Shown piece after piece: positions 1 to 10,538 of a DNA stretch of 64,000 nt; position 1 is the stretch's first letter, and each line of letters starts with the position of its first letter. The notes below the pieces were generated by a model that saw only the letters and a list, made by a program, of their open reading frames with translations, did no database searches and was not told the origin of the DNA. The position numbers and the translations under genes were made by a program. The DNA comes from Cafeteria roenbergensis (lineage: Eukaryota > Sar > Bigyra > Bicosoecida > Cafeteriaceae), in the NCBI GenBank assembly GCA_008330645.1, contig VLTN01000013.1, forward strand, positions 62,001 through 126,000, in the 5' to 3' direction.

Positions 1-2
1 CC

Positions 3-3000
3 TTCGGGGGCGCCGGGCTCAGTGGCATCACGCTCTCCCTGCGCTTCCACCGGCTCTCCCTCATGGTGGACAGCCGCTACCCCAAGGGGACGCAGGCGGT
101 CCACGCGGGGATCGTGGCGATGCTCTCCCTGCCCGAGCCGCCCGAGGCCGTCGTCATGTTCGGCACCTCCAAGCCTCTGGGCCGGTTCGCGGCCATTCTG
201 CGGGTCACGTTCGACCGCCTCGGCTACAGGCAGCCGCTGCTGTACGCGACCTCCTTCGTGGGGGCCCGGGCGTTCCGCCAGGCGACGATGGAGGCCATGG
301 CCGTGGAGGCGTCCACCCCCGTCGCCAACTACCTGGACGGGCTGTACGTGGCGTCGGTGGTGCCCGTGCCGGACGACCCCGGCCACCCGCTCGTTGCGGC
401 ATACCAGCAGGACATGCGGTCCGCCGGCCTGGTCACGGAGGGGGCTCCGTCCGCCGGGCAGGCGTCCAAGTTCGAGTACGAGAGCCTCGAGGGCTGGCTC
501 GTGGGCCGGCTGACCACCATGGCGCTCCAGCGGTCCGCGTCCTCCACGCGCGCTGACTTCCTGAAGGCCTTCTACACCACCTCCTTCTTCCAGGTGGCGG
601 CCGGCAGCCAGGCGCTGGGGCCCTTCGTTGACGGGCAGTGCAACCAGGGCATGCGCAGCATCTGGATCATCACGGCCAACGCCAACCCGGGCGTCGCCAC
701 CGGCACGGTCGGGGACTTTTCGCTCGTGAACGCGTACGACTTCTCGGCCCTGGGCTGCGGCGTGCTGGCGGAGTACAGCAAGCCGCCCTGCCCGGACGGC
801 AGCGAGCGGGTGTCGCTCAGCAACGACACGGAGGCCTTCACCTGCCACAAGTGCGCTCGCGGGTTCTTCAGCTCGGGAGGCGCGCCCTGCAGCGAGTGCC
901 CGGCGGGGTCGGTCGCGCCGGACGAGGGCATGCCCTCGTGCCTCAAGTGCGGCCCTGGTCGCTTCCAGGACCGCCCTGGCCAGACCGCGTGCCTCAACTG
1001 CGACATCTTCAGCTTCAGCACGGGGGAGGCCAACGCCGGCTGCGTGGCGTGCGGGCCCAACGCGCTCACCTTCACCGAGGGGGCGACCTCCCGGGCGGCG
1101 TGCGCGTGCAACAGCGGGTTCTTCGGCATGCCCAGCGTGGAGCCCGACCCGGCAGTGCTGCAGGCCGTCCGGGCGGGCGCCTCCCCGCCCCCGCTGCCCG
1201 GCGCCGACGGGTCCATGGAACCCGTCCAGCTCCAAGCCGGCAGCATGTTCGTGCCCATCGTCGCGCCCGACGGAATCTGCCGCGCCTGCCCTCACGGGGC
1301 GCGGTGCTGCCGCAGCGACGGGGAGGGGTCCAGCGCCCACACCGAGTCCGCATCCGCGGCGTCGTCATCGGCCTCGTCCGGCTCGTCCGGCAACGTCTCG
1401 GAGGCCGTCGCCGCGCTGCGCTGCCGCTCCGGCACGCACACCCCGCTGCCGCTCCCCGGCTTCGTCGAGTCCACCCGCCTGCCAGCCACCATGGTGCTGT
1501 GCAGCCCCGCGTCCGCGTGCGAGGGGGTGGCGCAGGAGGCGCAGCTCAACGCCTCCCAGCGGTGCGCCCCCGGCTACGGCGGGCTGCACTGCGGCAAGTG
1601 CGTCGAAGGGTACTACAACTTCTACGGCGTGTGCAACAGCTGCGGCACTGACCTGGAGGCCTGGGGCCGCGCCGCCGGAATGCTGCTGTTCATCCTCGTC
1701 ATCGTGCTGTCGGCGCTGGAGCTGTCCTCCCGCAAGAGCACCTACACGGGGCTGGGGCTGATGCTCAACAGCCTCCAGATCGGGGGCCTCTTCAACGCCA
1801 TCTTCGCCCGCTGGCCCCCCATGACGGACAGCTTCTACGCCGCGGCCGCCGTGGTCACCTTCCGCCTCGACTCGTTCAGCCCCGAGTGCAAGCTGCAGAG
1901 CTTGTACCCGCGCGACATCTTCGAGCGGCAGATCCTGTGGCTGGTCCTCCCCTTCGGCTTCGCGGCGGTTTATATCGCCATCTACGGCGCGGTCCTGGCC
2001 CTGCGCGCCTGCCTCCGCGCCTGCAGCTGCAAGCTGCGGGGCCGCTGTGAGGGCTACTGCGGCATGCTCCGCATGCTGAGCCTGCCCTTCCCCAAGCTCA
2101 ACGCGACGTTCATCAGCGGGTTCGCGAGGCTTGCAATCTCGGGGTACCCGGTGCTGGTGTCGCACTCGCTCAAGACGATGCAGTGCGTTCACCTGGAGGA
2201 CGGCACGGCGGTGCTGGACCACTCGTCCGGCGTGCGGTGCTACGACGACCAGTGGTTCGAGTGGCTGTGGACCTCCGTGATCGGGCTCCTGTTCTACGGC
2301 GTGGGCATCCCGGCCGGGCTCTACCTCCTCATCATGGCGTCGAGGGAGGCGGCGGCCGTGCGCATGGCCGAGCTGAAACACCGGCACCGCGCGGACCGCA
2401 TTGTCGAGCTCGTGAAGCTGGCCAAGAGCCCTCAGGCGGCAGAGGCCGCTGCCGCAGCCGCCGCTGCCGGTGGCGGGCAAGGCCTCTCAGCAGAGCTTCA
2501 GGCCGACGCCGCCGGGGACCTCACGGATCCTGCCAACCAGCGGAAGGGCGCAGGCCCGAGGGCGACCCCGCCGGGCAGACGAAGCTCGGCCGGCTCTGAG
2601 GGGGGGCCTCTGGACCTGACGGAGCCGGGGCACGGAGGCGCGTCGGTCGTGGGCGGCAAGGCGGCCCCCATGGGGGCGGGACGCCGCACCACCGGGCACG
2701 CCGCCGTGTCGTCTGCCAGCACGCTGAGCGACTCGGTCGAGTCCGCCGGCGGCGCGCAGGCGGCAGGCCCCGCCGCGTCCACGTACGGCGACTTGATCGA
2801 CCAGCAGGTCGAGGGCAGCTCCGCGCAATCGGACACCATGCTCGACCGGGTCGTGCGTGTCTTCGGCGGCGGAAAGAAGAGCCACCCCGAGGCCGCGCCG
2901 GCGGACAGCAAGGCCGGGCCGGACGCCGGGCGGCCTGCTGCGGTTGACCTGCTGCAAGGCAAGGGCCGCGCAGGCGAGGTTGGGGGTGTTCGCGCCCCGT

Positions 3001-4601
3001 TCGAGCAGAGCGCCAGCGTGGAGTCGGACGGCAGCGACGGCATCGAGGGCGGCACGTACGCGCCCTCCTCGCCGGTGCAGGAGCAGGTGCACCTGTCGCG
3101 GTGGAGGTCCTCCCGGCGGCGGTCCGTGCCGCAGCAGCTGGGTCTGCGGCTCGGGCGCATCCCGACGCACGCCGTCTTGAAGAGCTCCAAGGCGACGCCC
3201 AGCGTGGACGCGCAGCTGTCGGCGCGCGTGCGCGAGCGGGCGCTCAAGGGCGACGAGGTGGTGACCCACGAGGAGCTGGAGCGGTGGCACGAGGAGGACC
3301 TGAAACACGCCCGGGGCAATACGTCGGACATCCTGGTGGACGCCGACCACGTGCTGTGGCCCTTCATCGTGGACTACAGGGAAGACGCGTACTACTGGGC
3401 GCTGGTGGAGATGGCGGAGTTCGCCGTCATCGTGCTGGCATCCACCTTCGTGACGGACGCCGTCTCGCAGATGAGCGTGATGCTGCTGGCGATTCTGGCG
3501 TTCATGCTGGCCGTGCTGGTGTGCAAGCCGTACCGCTCCAACTACTTCAACTACGTGGAGCTCGTGAACGACAGCCTGCAGATCCTCTCACTCATCGTGG
3601 GCATCTCCTACGTGCGGGAGCCCCGCCCCCTGTCGGAGGAGGCCTCGGACGCCGTGCTGCTGCTCATGATCACGGTCAACCTGATCAGCCTCACCAGCTC
3701 CATCTTCCGCGACGTGGCCGACAAGGTGGACGAGTGGAAGAAGCGCTCCTTCTGGAAGTCGTGGCGGGTCGACGCCACCTCTCGCGCGGCCAAGGCGGAG
3801 CAGGCGCGGCGAGCCAAGGCGCGGGAGTCCAAGAGGCGCATTGCTGCGGGCAAAGGCGGCCACGCAGAGGCCGCGGCGCGGGCCAAGCGCACCTCCATCA
3901 TCGTGGACGCGGAGGACGTGGTGGGCGCGGGCGACGCGGGGCTGCGCCCGTCAACGACGTCGCCAAGTGCCGCCGCTGACGGCCTGCTCAGCGGCGGTGT
4001 CCTTCACCCAAGGGCGCACCACGCCAGCGCATCCAGCGCCGCGATCGACGAGCCCGCGCTGGGGGGCCGCCCGGCCGACGCCAAGCTCTCAGTCCGCACG
4101 GCGGGGCACCGCCCGGAGGCCGGCACCTCTCGCGGGTTCCGTGCCTTTGGCGCCCGTTCCGGCGAGGCGGAGTCCCTGACCCCGTCTGGCGGGATGCTCG
4201 CGGCAGTGTCGCCAAGCGGGTCGGGGGAGCCGCTGCTCTCCGGCGAGGCTCGGCCAGCAGATGAGCTGCCGTCAGCCAAGCGGACTCCAGCCGAGGGGCT
4301 GCCCAAGCAGCAAGCGAGCCCAGCCGACGCCGACGTCACCGCTTCGGCAGAGGAGGGCGCCCCTACCGCCGGCGCTGCCGGGGCCACTGCGGCTTCGAGC
4401 ACGCCCGGCAACGTCGCAACGGGGTCGGACCCGACTTTGGTTGCCGCGGACGCGCCGGCAGCGTCGCAGCCAGTGCTGCTGCAAGACAGCGCCGTGGCTG
4501 CAGGGAGCAGCGACGGCGTCGACGCTGGCCCGGAGCCAATTGCAAGAGCTGCAAGCTCGCGGCTTGGCGATGCACCCGCCGCTGCTGCCAAGGAGGCGTG
4601 A
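3..4601 (+). CDS. Multi-pass receptor with PBP-like ectodomain and GCC2/GCC3 Cys-rich region (5' partial)
   Basis: The frame is open from base 3, so the gene starts upstream of the window; 1532 residues are visible. Bases 3 to about 780 encode a fold like the branched-chain amino-acid binding proteins and ANF-type receptors, with the segment GLYVASVVPVPDDPGHPLV and a C-terminal SLEGWLVGRLT stretch. Bases 780-1130 and 1500-1650 are Cys-rich with CxxC spacing, as in GCC2/GCC3 (ephrin-receptor-like) modules. Hydrophobic membrane segments follow at about 1680-1725, 1756-1810, 1935-2005, 2109-2165, 2263-2337, 3397-3453, 3471-3525, 3560-3612 and 3658-3708. A low-complexity, presumably cytosolic loop of some 350 residues separates the first five from the last four. 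The C-terminal 280 residues are disordered. It is probably a plasma-membrane chemoreceptor or channel; the ligand is unknown. No intron was needed. Confidence 0.8.
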   Translation, partial: FGGAGLSGITLSLRFHRLSLMVDSRYPKGTQAVHAGIVAMLSLPEPPEAVVMFGTSKPLGRFAAILRVTFDRLGYRQPLLYATSFVGARAFRQATMEAMAVEASTPVANYLDGLYVASVVPVPDDPGHPLVAAYQQDMRSAGLVTEGAPSAGQASKFEYESLEGWLVGRLTTMALQRSASSTRADFLKAFYTTSFFQVAAGSQALGPFVDGQCNQGMRSIWIITANANPGVATGTVGDFSLVNAYDFSALGCGVLAEYSKPPCPDGSERVSLSNDTEAFTCHKCARGFFSSGGAPCSECPAGSVAPDEGMPSCLKCGPGRFQDRPGQTACLNCDIFSFSTGEANAGCVACGPNALTFTEGATSRAACACNSGFFGMPSVEPDPAVLQAVRAGASPPPLPGADGSMEPVQLQAGSMFVPIVAPDGICRACPHGARCCRSDGEGSSAHTESASAASSSASSGSSGNVSEAVAALRCRSGTHTPLPLPGFVESTRLPATMVLCSPASACEGVAQEAQLNASQRCAPGYGGLHCGKCVEGYYNFYGVCNSCGTDLEAWGRAAGMLLFILVIVLSALELSSRKSTYTGLGLMLNSLQIGGLFNAIFARWPPMTDSFYAAAAVVTFRLDSFSPECKLQSLYPRDIFERQILWLVLPFGFAAVYIAIYGAVLALRACLRACSCKLRGRCEGYCGMLRMLSLPFPKLNATFISGFARLAISGYPVLVSHSLKTMQCVHLEDGTAVLDHSSGVRCYDDQWFEWLWTSVIGLLFYGVGIPAGLYLLIMASREAAAVRMAELKHRHRADRIVELVKLAKSPQAAEAAAAAAAAGGGQGLSAELQADAAGDLTDPANQRKGAGPRATPPGRRSSAGSEGGPLDLTEPGHGGASVVGGKAAPMGAGRRTTGHAAVSSASTLSDSVESAGGAQAAGPAASTYGDLIDQQVEGSSAQSDTMLDRVVRVFGGGKKSHPEAAPADSKAGPDAGRPAAVDLLQGKGRAGEVGGVRAPFEQSASVESDGSDGIEGGTYAPSSPVQEQVHLSRWRSSRRRSVPQQLGLRLGRIPTHAVLKSSKATPSVDAQLSARVRERALKGDEVVTHEELERWHEEDLKHARGNTSDILVDADHVLWPFIVDYREDAYYWALVEMAEFAVIVLASTFVTDAVSQMSVMLLAILAFMLAVLVCKPYRSNYFNYVELVNDSLQILSLIVGISYVREPRPLSEEASDAVLLLMITVNLISLTSSIFRDVADKVDEWKKRSFWKSWRVDATSRAAKAEQARRAKARESKRRIAAGKGGHAEAAARAKRTSIIVDAEDVVGAGDAGLRPSTTSPSAAADGLLSGGVLHPRAHHASASSAAIDEPALGGRPADAKLSVRTAGHRPEAGTSRGFRAFGARSGEAESLTPSGGMLAAVSPSGSGEPLLSGEARPADELPSAKRTPAEGLPKQQASPADADVTASAEEGAPTAGAAGATAASSTPGNVATGSDPTLVAADAPAASQPVLLQDSAVAAGSSDGVDAGPEPIARAASSRLGDAPAAAAKEA

Positions 4602-5227
4602 TTCGGCGAGCTGCCAAGCCGCGCGTCCCCGCCCACGCCTGGAACTTTTTGCTAGCTTGTCCTTTCGTGAGTTTTAGCGCGCAGAAACAGTTGTTGCTGT
4701 GTCGAATTGATGGTGTGTTCCTGGAAGCGTTGCCAGACGGTGCCCTAAATCTCGACTGCAGTGTTGCTTGGATCTTTGCGGTCGGCGCGGGCACACGATG
4801 GGCTCGGCCCGCCGGCACGTTTGGCGGTGGCCCCCGCATGCGCCCACCACCGACCCTGCCGATCCGCTCGGGCGCCACGGGCCTGTCAGCTGGGGTGTTG
4901 GCATGTGCTTGCGCTTGGCGGCCGCGTCTGGCACGGCCGCGTCGCGTCGCGTCGCGTTCTGCTCTTGTGGTGGCTTGTTGCGAGGCGCAGCGTCGAGCAG
5001 GAGGGAGTGCGAGGGGGAGTCGCTTGCAGTCCTCACGGCACCCGTGATTTGCGCGCGTTGCCGCCCAAACCACACACACTCGCTCTGCTTCTGCTGAGGA
5101 GCAGGGGCGCGCCGACAACATCCCACAGGGCGTGTTCCCGCGGCTCCGACCCGCTGTGAGCGACGTGGAGCTGCCGCCGGTCCGAGCACCCGCGCTTGCT
5201 CTCCCCCTGCGAAGGGAAGCCCGCTGC
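4602..5227. other. Intergenic region between convergent genes
   Basis: This 626-bp stretch lies between the 3' ends of the receptor gene (+) and the reductase gene (-). It contains a short GTCGC-type simple tract near 4930-4950 but no recognisable gene, RNA or repeat. It presumably carries both 3' untranslated regions. Confidence 0.6.
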
Positions 5228-6632
5228 TCACGCGGTCTCGGCCTTGGCGAGCTCGGCGCGGATGGCGGCGATGAAGGGCTCGCAGCGTGCGAGGTCGGTC
5301 ACCATCTCGGTGGTCGTGCGCCACTTGAGGCCAAGAGCCTTGGTGGCCGAGGTGTTGTAGTCAGTGGGCTTCTCTGACACCTCGTCGGAGGGCGTCGGCA
5401 CGCGGGCGGCGAGGTCGGCGGGCAGGCCGGCCTTGAGGGCGAGGGCGACGTCGCGCCAAGGGGCGGACTCACCAACGGCGGTGTAGCGGCCCTTGCCGGT
5501 GGTGAGGGCCTCCTCCTTGGTGCCGGCGGCGGACTCCTGCTCCATCGCGAGGATGTGGGCGAGCGCCGTGTCACGGACGTCGACCCAGCTCATGCAGCCG
5601 GTGGGGATCTCGTCGCGCTTGCCGGTGACGAAGGCGGCGAGGATGGCGGAGGACTCGTTGAGCGTCGGCTGCAGCATGGGGCCGGACACCAGCGTGGGGT
5701 TGATGGCGGCCATGCGAAAGGGCTTGCCGTTGGCCTCGTGCCAGTCCCAGGCCGCGCGCTCCGCGATGGTCTTGCTCAGCGGGTACCAGCGCTCGCGGGC
5801 GCGGAGGCTGTCAGCGTCGCTCCAGTCCTTCTCGGACCACACGTGGCCCTCGGGGGCCTCCTTGATCATGACCGCGGCCATGGAGGACGTCACCACGAAG
5901 CAGCTCACGCCGCCCACGCGCTTGGCGGCCTCGAGCACCGCGATCGTGCCCTCGCGCGCAGGGGTCAGCAGCTCCTTCTCGGGGTCCGCCGGCTTGGCCA
6001 TGAAGAAGGGGCTGGCCGTGTGGAACACGCCCTGGCAGCCGGCGACGGCGGCGTCGAAGCTCTCGGGCTTGAGCAAGTCCGCCTCGAACAGCTTGAGCCG
6101 GTCGGCAGCGCCGGGGAGGGCCAGCAGGTGCTCGGTCTTGTCCTTGCGGGCCATGGACCGGACCGTGCCGTGCACCTGCGGGAACGCGCGACGAGCAAGG
6201 CGAGAGTCATGGGGGACGCGGAGGCCTCGGCCGGTCGGGCGGGCCGCGCGGGGGCGGGGGAGTCACTGCCGCGAGTTGCAGCAGAGCGAGGTGCAAGCGG
6301 TGGCCGTGGCAAGGGCGGCATTTCCGCCGCCGCCAGGGTCTCGCCAAAGGGGGAGCCCCCCTGAGGCCCCGCTGCCGCCAATCGGCGTTATCAACCGATT
6401 GAACCAAGTTGGGGCGGCTGGAGCGGGCGTGGGGGCGGGCGGGGGGGGGCTGGCTGCCCCGGATCGAGGGTTCCGCGGCGGCCCCGTCAGGAGCGGGATC
6501 GCGTCGGGCCGCGCTGCCGGCGCTCACAGTGTAACCGCGCTCGAGGAGCATGGCCGTGAGGTGGGACGCGATGAACCCGCTTGCGCCGGTGACGCACACC
6601 TTGCGGGCGGTGGAAGCAGCAGCGGCAGCCAT
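5228..6632 (-). CDS. NAD(P)-dependent dihydroflavonol-reductase-like extended SDR
   Basis: Two exons on the minus strand: 6632-6528 and 6175-5228, joined across an intron (6527-6176) with GTGAGC donor and GCAG acceptor. The junction reads ERGYT|VHGTVRS, the normal beta-alpha-beta transition of this family. The product is 350 residues, the usual size. The Rossmann motif TGASGFIASH (residues 15-24) binds NAD(P)H, and Tyr166/Lys170 (YPLSK) form the catalytic YxxxK pair. HTASPFF matches the cinnamoyl-CoA/dihydroflavonol-4-reductase group (extended short-chain dehydrogenases). These enzymes reduce carbonyl groups on varied substrates, and the substrate cannot be told here. The start is the first ATG before the Rossmann strand. 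It lies 116 bp downstream of the TTD14-like gene on the same strand. Confidence 0.88.
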
Positions 6633-6748
6633 TGTTCTTGTGTCTGGTGCTGGGAGTGCTTGGCAAGCCCGGCGCCGCACCGCGTGGCGGATGACGTGTT
6701 GCTGCAGCTCTGCCGCGGAAAAAGCTCGGCGCGAGCAAGCATTGCGAG

Positions 6749-8122
6749 TCACGCTCTGCCGCCCGGCAGCGACACGACGCTGCCAATGGCCTCGACGACT
6801 CGCTCGAGCTGCGCGGGCGCCAGGGCAACACGCACGCAGGAAATGGCACGGGGCTAGGTTGCGCGCGGTGCGCGCAGGCGGGCGAGAGGCTGTGCGCGAC
6901 CCGCGCGGGAGCCGCAACTCGTGCGCGAGACCAAGCCGTGCTACCCTCACCTTGACATCGAATCCCGCCTCGTTCCCCACAACGACTTGCCGCGGGTGGG
7001 CCTTGTAGCACTGCTCCACGGCGCGGTCCAGCCGCACGGCCTCCTCGGCGGACTCTGTCCGAGCCGCGTTGTTGGACGTGGTGTAAAACGGCAGCGCGCC
7101 GTCCGCCGCCGTGACGAGGTGCACCACCAGGTCGTACCTGCCAGGGCAAGCCGCGGGCGGGGGTGCCACACGGTGGGCGCGCAGCGTGAGCGCGAGCAAG
7201 AGCTGGAAGGGCCGGGCGCGGGCTGCTGCGAGGGCGACGCTCCCGGCGGGTTCATCCCGCGCGGGCAGTGTGGCACGGCCGGCAGGGGCGCGGCGCAGGG
7301 ACACGCGGGCTCACCTCGCCATGATGGACTCTCGCGAGTAGCCGATGCGAGCAAGGATCTCGTCAAACTGCGCCGGTGAAATGTACGCGCCCGGGTCCGG
7401 CATGGCGCGGTCGAGGATCACGAGCGAGGGTCGGCCGGTGCTCAGAGCGATGCGCCTGAAGCTGTCCTCCATTTGCTCCTGCAGCTGCAGCAGCGCAATC
7501 TCGAACTGCGACAGCAGCTCGCCGGCGTCGATTCCCGGGTATTTGCCGCCCCCTTGCATGATGATGGTCGGCACCTCCGGGCCCGCGTAAACGTCGAATC
7601 CGCGGGCCGAAAACTGCAGACGAGGGGCAAACCGGCACAGCGGGGCGCGGGTGTAGTCCGCGGTGCAGCAGCAATGCCCAGTCGAAGAGGCATTCGCGCG
7701 CGCGGCTGTCGCAAGGGCAGCGAGGGCTAGCGCTCAAGCCCTCCGCTCACCGCCTTGGTCACGTGCTCCAGGGAGCTCGACTTCCCGCCGCAGGGTCCAC
7801 CAGTCAGGACAACGGTGAAGATCGGGGCTTTGCCGCCTGTGGCCTCGCCCGTGGCCGTGGCGGCCGCGTCGCAGGCGCTTGCAACTGCTCGGGCGCTTCC
7901 CGAGCCAGCGACCGAGTCCGCAGGCAGCGCCAGGCACGTCGAGAACGGGGCGCGCCGCACAGCTGCAACACAAAGCGGGGCACAATGCGGAAGCGTGCCG
8001 GGGCTCGCATGGCTGGGGGGGGGCAACTGGCCGACCAGGCAAGCGATGGGGCGTTTGGCCACCGCGGTGCGCTTGCGAGAGCCGCGCTCACCCGAGCGTG
8101 CGGCCTGCAGGCTGGCTCGCAT
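6749..8122 (-). CDS. TTD14-like P-loop ATP/GTP-binding protein (AAA_28 family)
   Basis: Five exons on the minus strand: 8122-8092, 7962-7751, 7613-7315, 7137-6951 and 6808-6749, giving 262 residues. All four introns have GTGAG donors and GCAG acceptors and keep the frame. The Walker A motif is GGPCGGKS (residues 65-72). Downstream, GFDVYAGPEVPTIIMQGG, LVILDRAMPDPGAY and RYDLVVHLVTAADG are characteristic of the AAA_28 / TRPL-translocation-defect-14 (TTD14) family. In flies TTD14 is needed for photoreceptor channel trafficking and binds GTP and phosphoinositides; its protist role is unknown. Animal TTD14 has an extra C-terminal domain that is missing here. The first 30 or so residues (RAS..ARSAVRRAPFST) look like a possible mitochondrial presequence. 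The small first exon is the least certain part. Confidence 0.8.
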
Positions 8123-8323
8123 GGCAACGTTTCGCTGTCTGCGGGCCGGGTGGCTGGCTTTTTTCCCGGTCGCGCGTCGGGCTGTGCGCGAGGCAGGAGT
8201 GGGCAGTTGCAGATCGAGCAACGAGCGTGGTGGTGGAGCGCTCGCGATGGAATGATTGGTGGCAAGCCGCGCGACCTGCGTCACCTCGGACCCCACGCCA
8301 CGCCAGTCAAGGACAGCTGCACG

Positions 8324-9176
8324 CTACGAGTCGGCCGTCCTCGGGTTCGTCAGCTGCGACCCGAAATCGTCCCCGGGCGAGTCCACTACGTCGGACAGAG
8401 AGGCGAAGGAGGCGAGCGTGTCGAACCGGTCCCTGTGCGGCACGCCCAGCGTCAGGGCGGCCGACGGCGTCGCCGCGGACTCTGGGGAGAGCAGCGCATC
8501 GACCTCCCCCGAGCCGGACGGTCGTCGGGACCCGCGGCCGGAGCGCAGGACGGAGCCGCGTCTCGAGGGCGAGGGCTGCCCCCCGCCGCTCGCCGCGCCG
8601 CTGCTGCGGCTGAACAGCGAGGACGAGCCCTCGCTGGAGGGCGCGAGCTGCTCCGCCGACACGCGCCGCGGCGGTCCGCTCAGCGCCGTGGAGGGCAGCG
8701 CGGCCAGGGAGCCGGCGGCTGCCCGGGCCGGCGGGGGCGAGGCTGGCGCCGCGTCGCTCACCTCCCACACTGGGGCCATGGATGGCGCCCCGCCGCGCGC
8801 CGAGGCCACGGAGCGGGCTTGGTGCGCCTGTCTGTGGACCCGCAGTCCCGCGGCGGAGCCCGCGCCGAGCGGCCTGTCGGGGCTGAGGACGAAGTCTGCA
8901 GCGGCGTCGTGGTGTGCCCTACGCGCCGCCGAGGACGCCAGCGCCGTGCTTGGCAGGATCTCAGGCAGGCGCCGCAGTGTTGCCTCCTCCTCCTCCTCCT
9001 CATGCGGCTGCCGCTGCTCGTCGTCGCCACTGGCGCTGGCTCTGGCGCCGCCCCGCGTCGCCGCATGCGCCTCGTGGGCTAACTGCCGCTTGGCTGTCCA
9101 GCCGCCGCCGGCGGCGTGACCCGCGCCGGGGGCGTGCAATGCTGCCCCGTCGAAGGCCCCCCCGGCCGTGCCGTAT

Positions 9177-9207
<31 letters not shown>

Positions 9208-10174
9208 CGCCGGCTGCCAGCAGCCTGGCCTGCGCAAACGCCGCCTCGTCCACCACCTCCCGCCCGCAGCACAGCCCCAGCGCCCAGGCCAGCGCCCTCC
9301 CGCCCGCCAGCTCGGGCAGCGCCGGCCGGAGCCTCGGCCACTTGTTCACCGTGTACACGGCCGCGTCCCAGGTGCCCTGCCCGAAGAACAGGAGGGCCTT
9401 GCCGATCACCACCCAGTCAGGCACGGCCGCGCCCGGCTGGCCTCGCTGCGACACCAGGACGGCGTCCTCGGTCACCGCCAGCACCCAGCACAGCGCGAAG
9501 GCTGCAACGTAGCCGGCGCCCCGGCTGGCGATGCGGCGCCGCACTCGCCGCACCTGCTCTGCCGGGACGAAGTTGGGCACCGTCGCGATTGCGCGAGCGT
9601 AGACCCCCGCAGCGAAGGCGGCAGTGAGAAGCGCGGGGAGCGTCTGGGTGAGGAGGCGCACCACGGGGAAGCGCGGCGACACGAAGCACGTCCCGTAGGG
9701 CGTTGGCTCGTAGTAGCCGCGGCCGCCGGGAAGCCAGGCGGCGCCGAACGCCAGCACCAGCGGCGGGAGCACAGCGACGGCGCCGACGGCCACCGCCCAC
9801 GTGCGGGACTGCGCCTTGAGGTCGTCCATGGGCACTTGCCGCACCATGAGGGCCAGGTTGGCCGCGATGGCAGCCGTCCAGCCGATGCTGGCAAGCGACG
9901 CCGCGTGGTACAGCGGGCCCAGCACCGTGCACACGGTGGTGCCCGCGTCGCCAGCGTGGACCAGCATGGACAGCAACGCGAGCGAGAACCACACCAGATC
10001 TATGGCGCACAGCACAAAGTTCAGCCGGGCCGGGAAGGTCCGCAGCGCGGGCACGAGCGCGAAGAAATAGGCCACGAACGACGCGCCGGCCACGGACAGG
10101 ATCGCTGCCACGAGCGACACGGCCCACGCCGCGCTGTTGTAGTGCACGCCCGACGGGTCGGCGACGAGGTCCAT
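8324..10174 (-). CDS. Seven-transmembrane GPCR-like protein
   Basis: An intronless gene of 616 residues, started at the first ATG (MDLVADPSG) rather than an upstream GTG. The first 300 residues hold about seven hydrophobic helices, beginning AAWAVSLVAAILSVAGASF and including FALCWVLAVTEDAVL. A conserved-looking TTVCTVLGPLYHAASLASIG stretch precedes TM3, and the C-terminal end of TM7 reads AVYTVNKWPRLRP. The layout recalls the cAMP-receptor-like and secretin-like GPCRs of amoebae and stramenopiles. The remaining 300 residues are a Ser/Ala/Gly-rich cytosolic tail with a run of about 10 glycines near bases 9180-9210 and many Ser-Pro sites. The ligand is unknown. It diverges from the HEAT-repeat gene across 364 bp. 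Confidence 0.75.
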
Positions 10175-10538
10175 GGCGGGCTCCGGTCCGCGGCCGCGCA
10201 CGCTGCCCGTCGCGGATCACCTTGGCGTGCGGCGGAGGCTGCTGCAACCGCGCGAGGGGGCGCCACGGGGGGGGACCAGGCGCGACACCTGACGCGTTCG
10301 GCTTGGGAGGTGCACCAGACCGCAGACGCGCGCGCCTCCGGCACCGGCGCGCAGTCGCCAGGGGTGCGAGCCGGGCGCGTCGCGGGAACTGCCTCGACTG
10401 CACGGGCGCCGCTCATCTTGCACGCGCTGCCAAATATCGCGTCACGGGCAGGGCAGAGAGAGGGGAGCTTTTGTTCGCCCGCGCGCGAGGGAGAGCAACT
10501 CGTCCGCCAGCGCGCACACAGCGCCGCGGGGTGCAGCA
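10175..10538. promoter_or_regulatory. Divergent intergenic region: GPCR (-) / HEAT protein (+)
   Basis: This 364-bp gap separates two divergent start codons, so both promoters should lie here. It contains a G run near 10266-10273 but no TATA-like box or other recognisable element. The regulatory assignment rests on gene arrangement only. Confidence 0.45.

Noticed and set aside
6809-6853. CTAG acceptor for the last TTD14-like exon, adding 15 residues
   Set aside because: It breaks the otherwise universal GCAG rule. The GCAG site at 6809 gives a smoother family-like C-terminus (FDVK|LERVVEAI).
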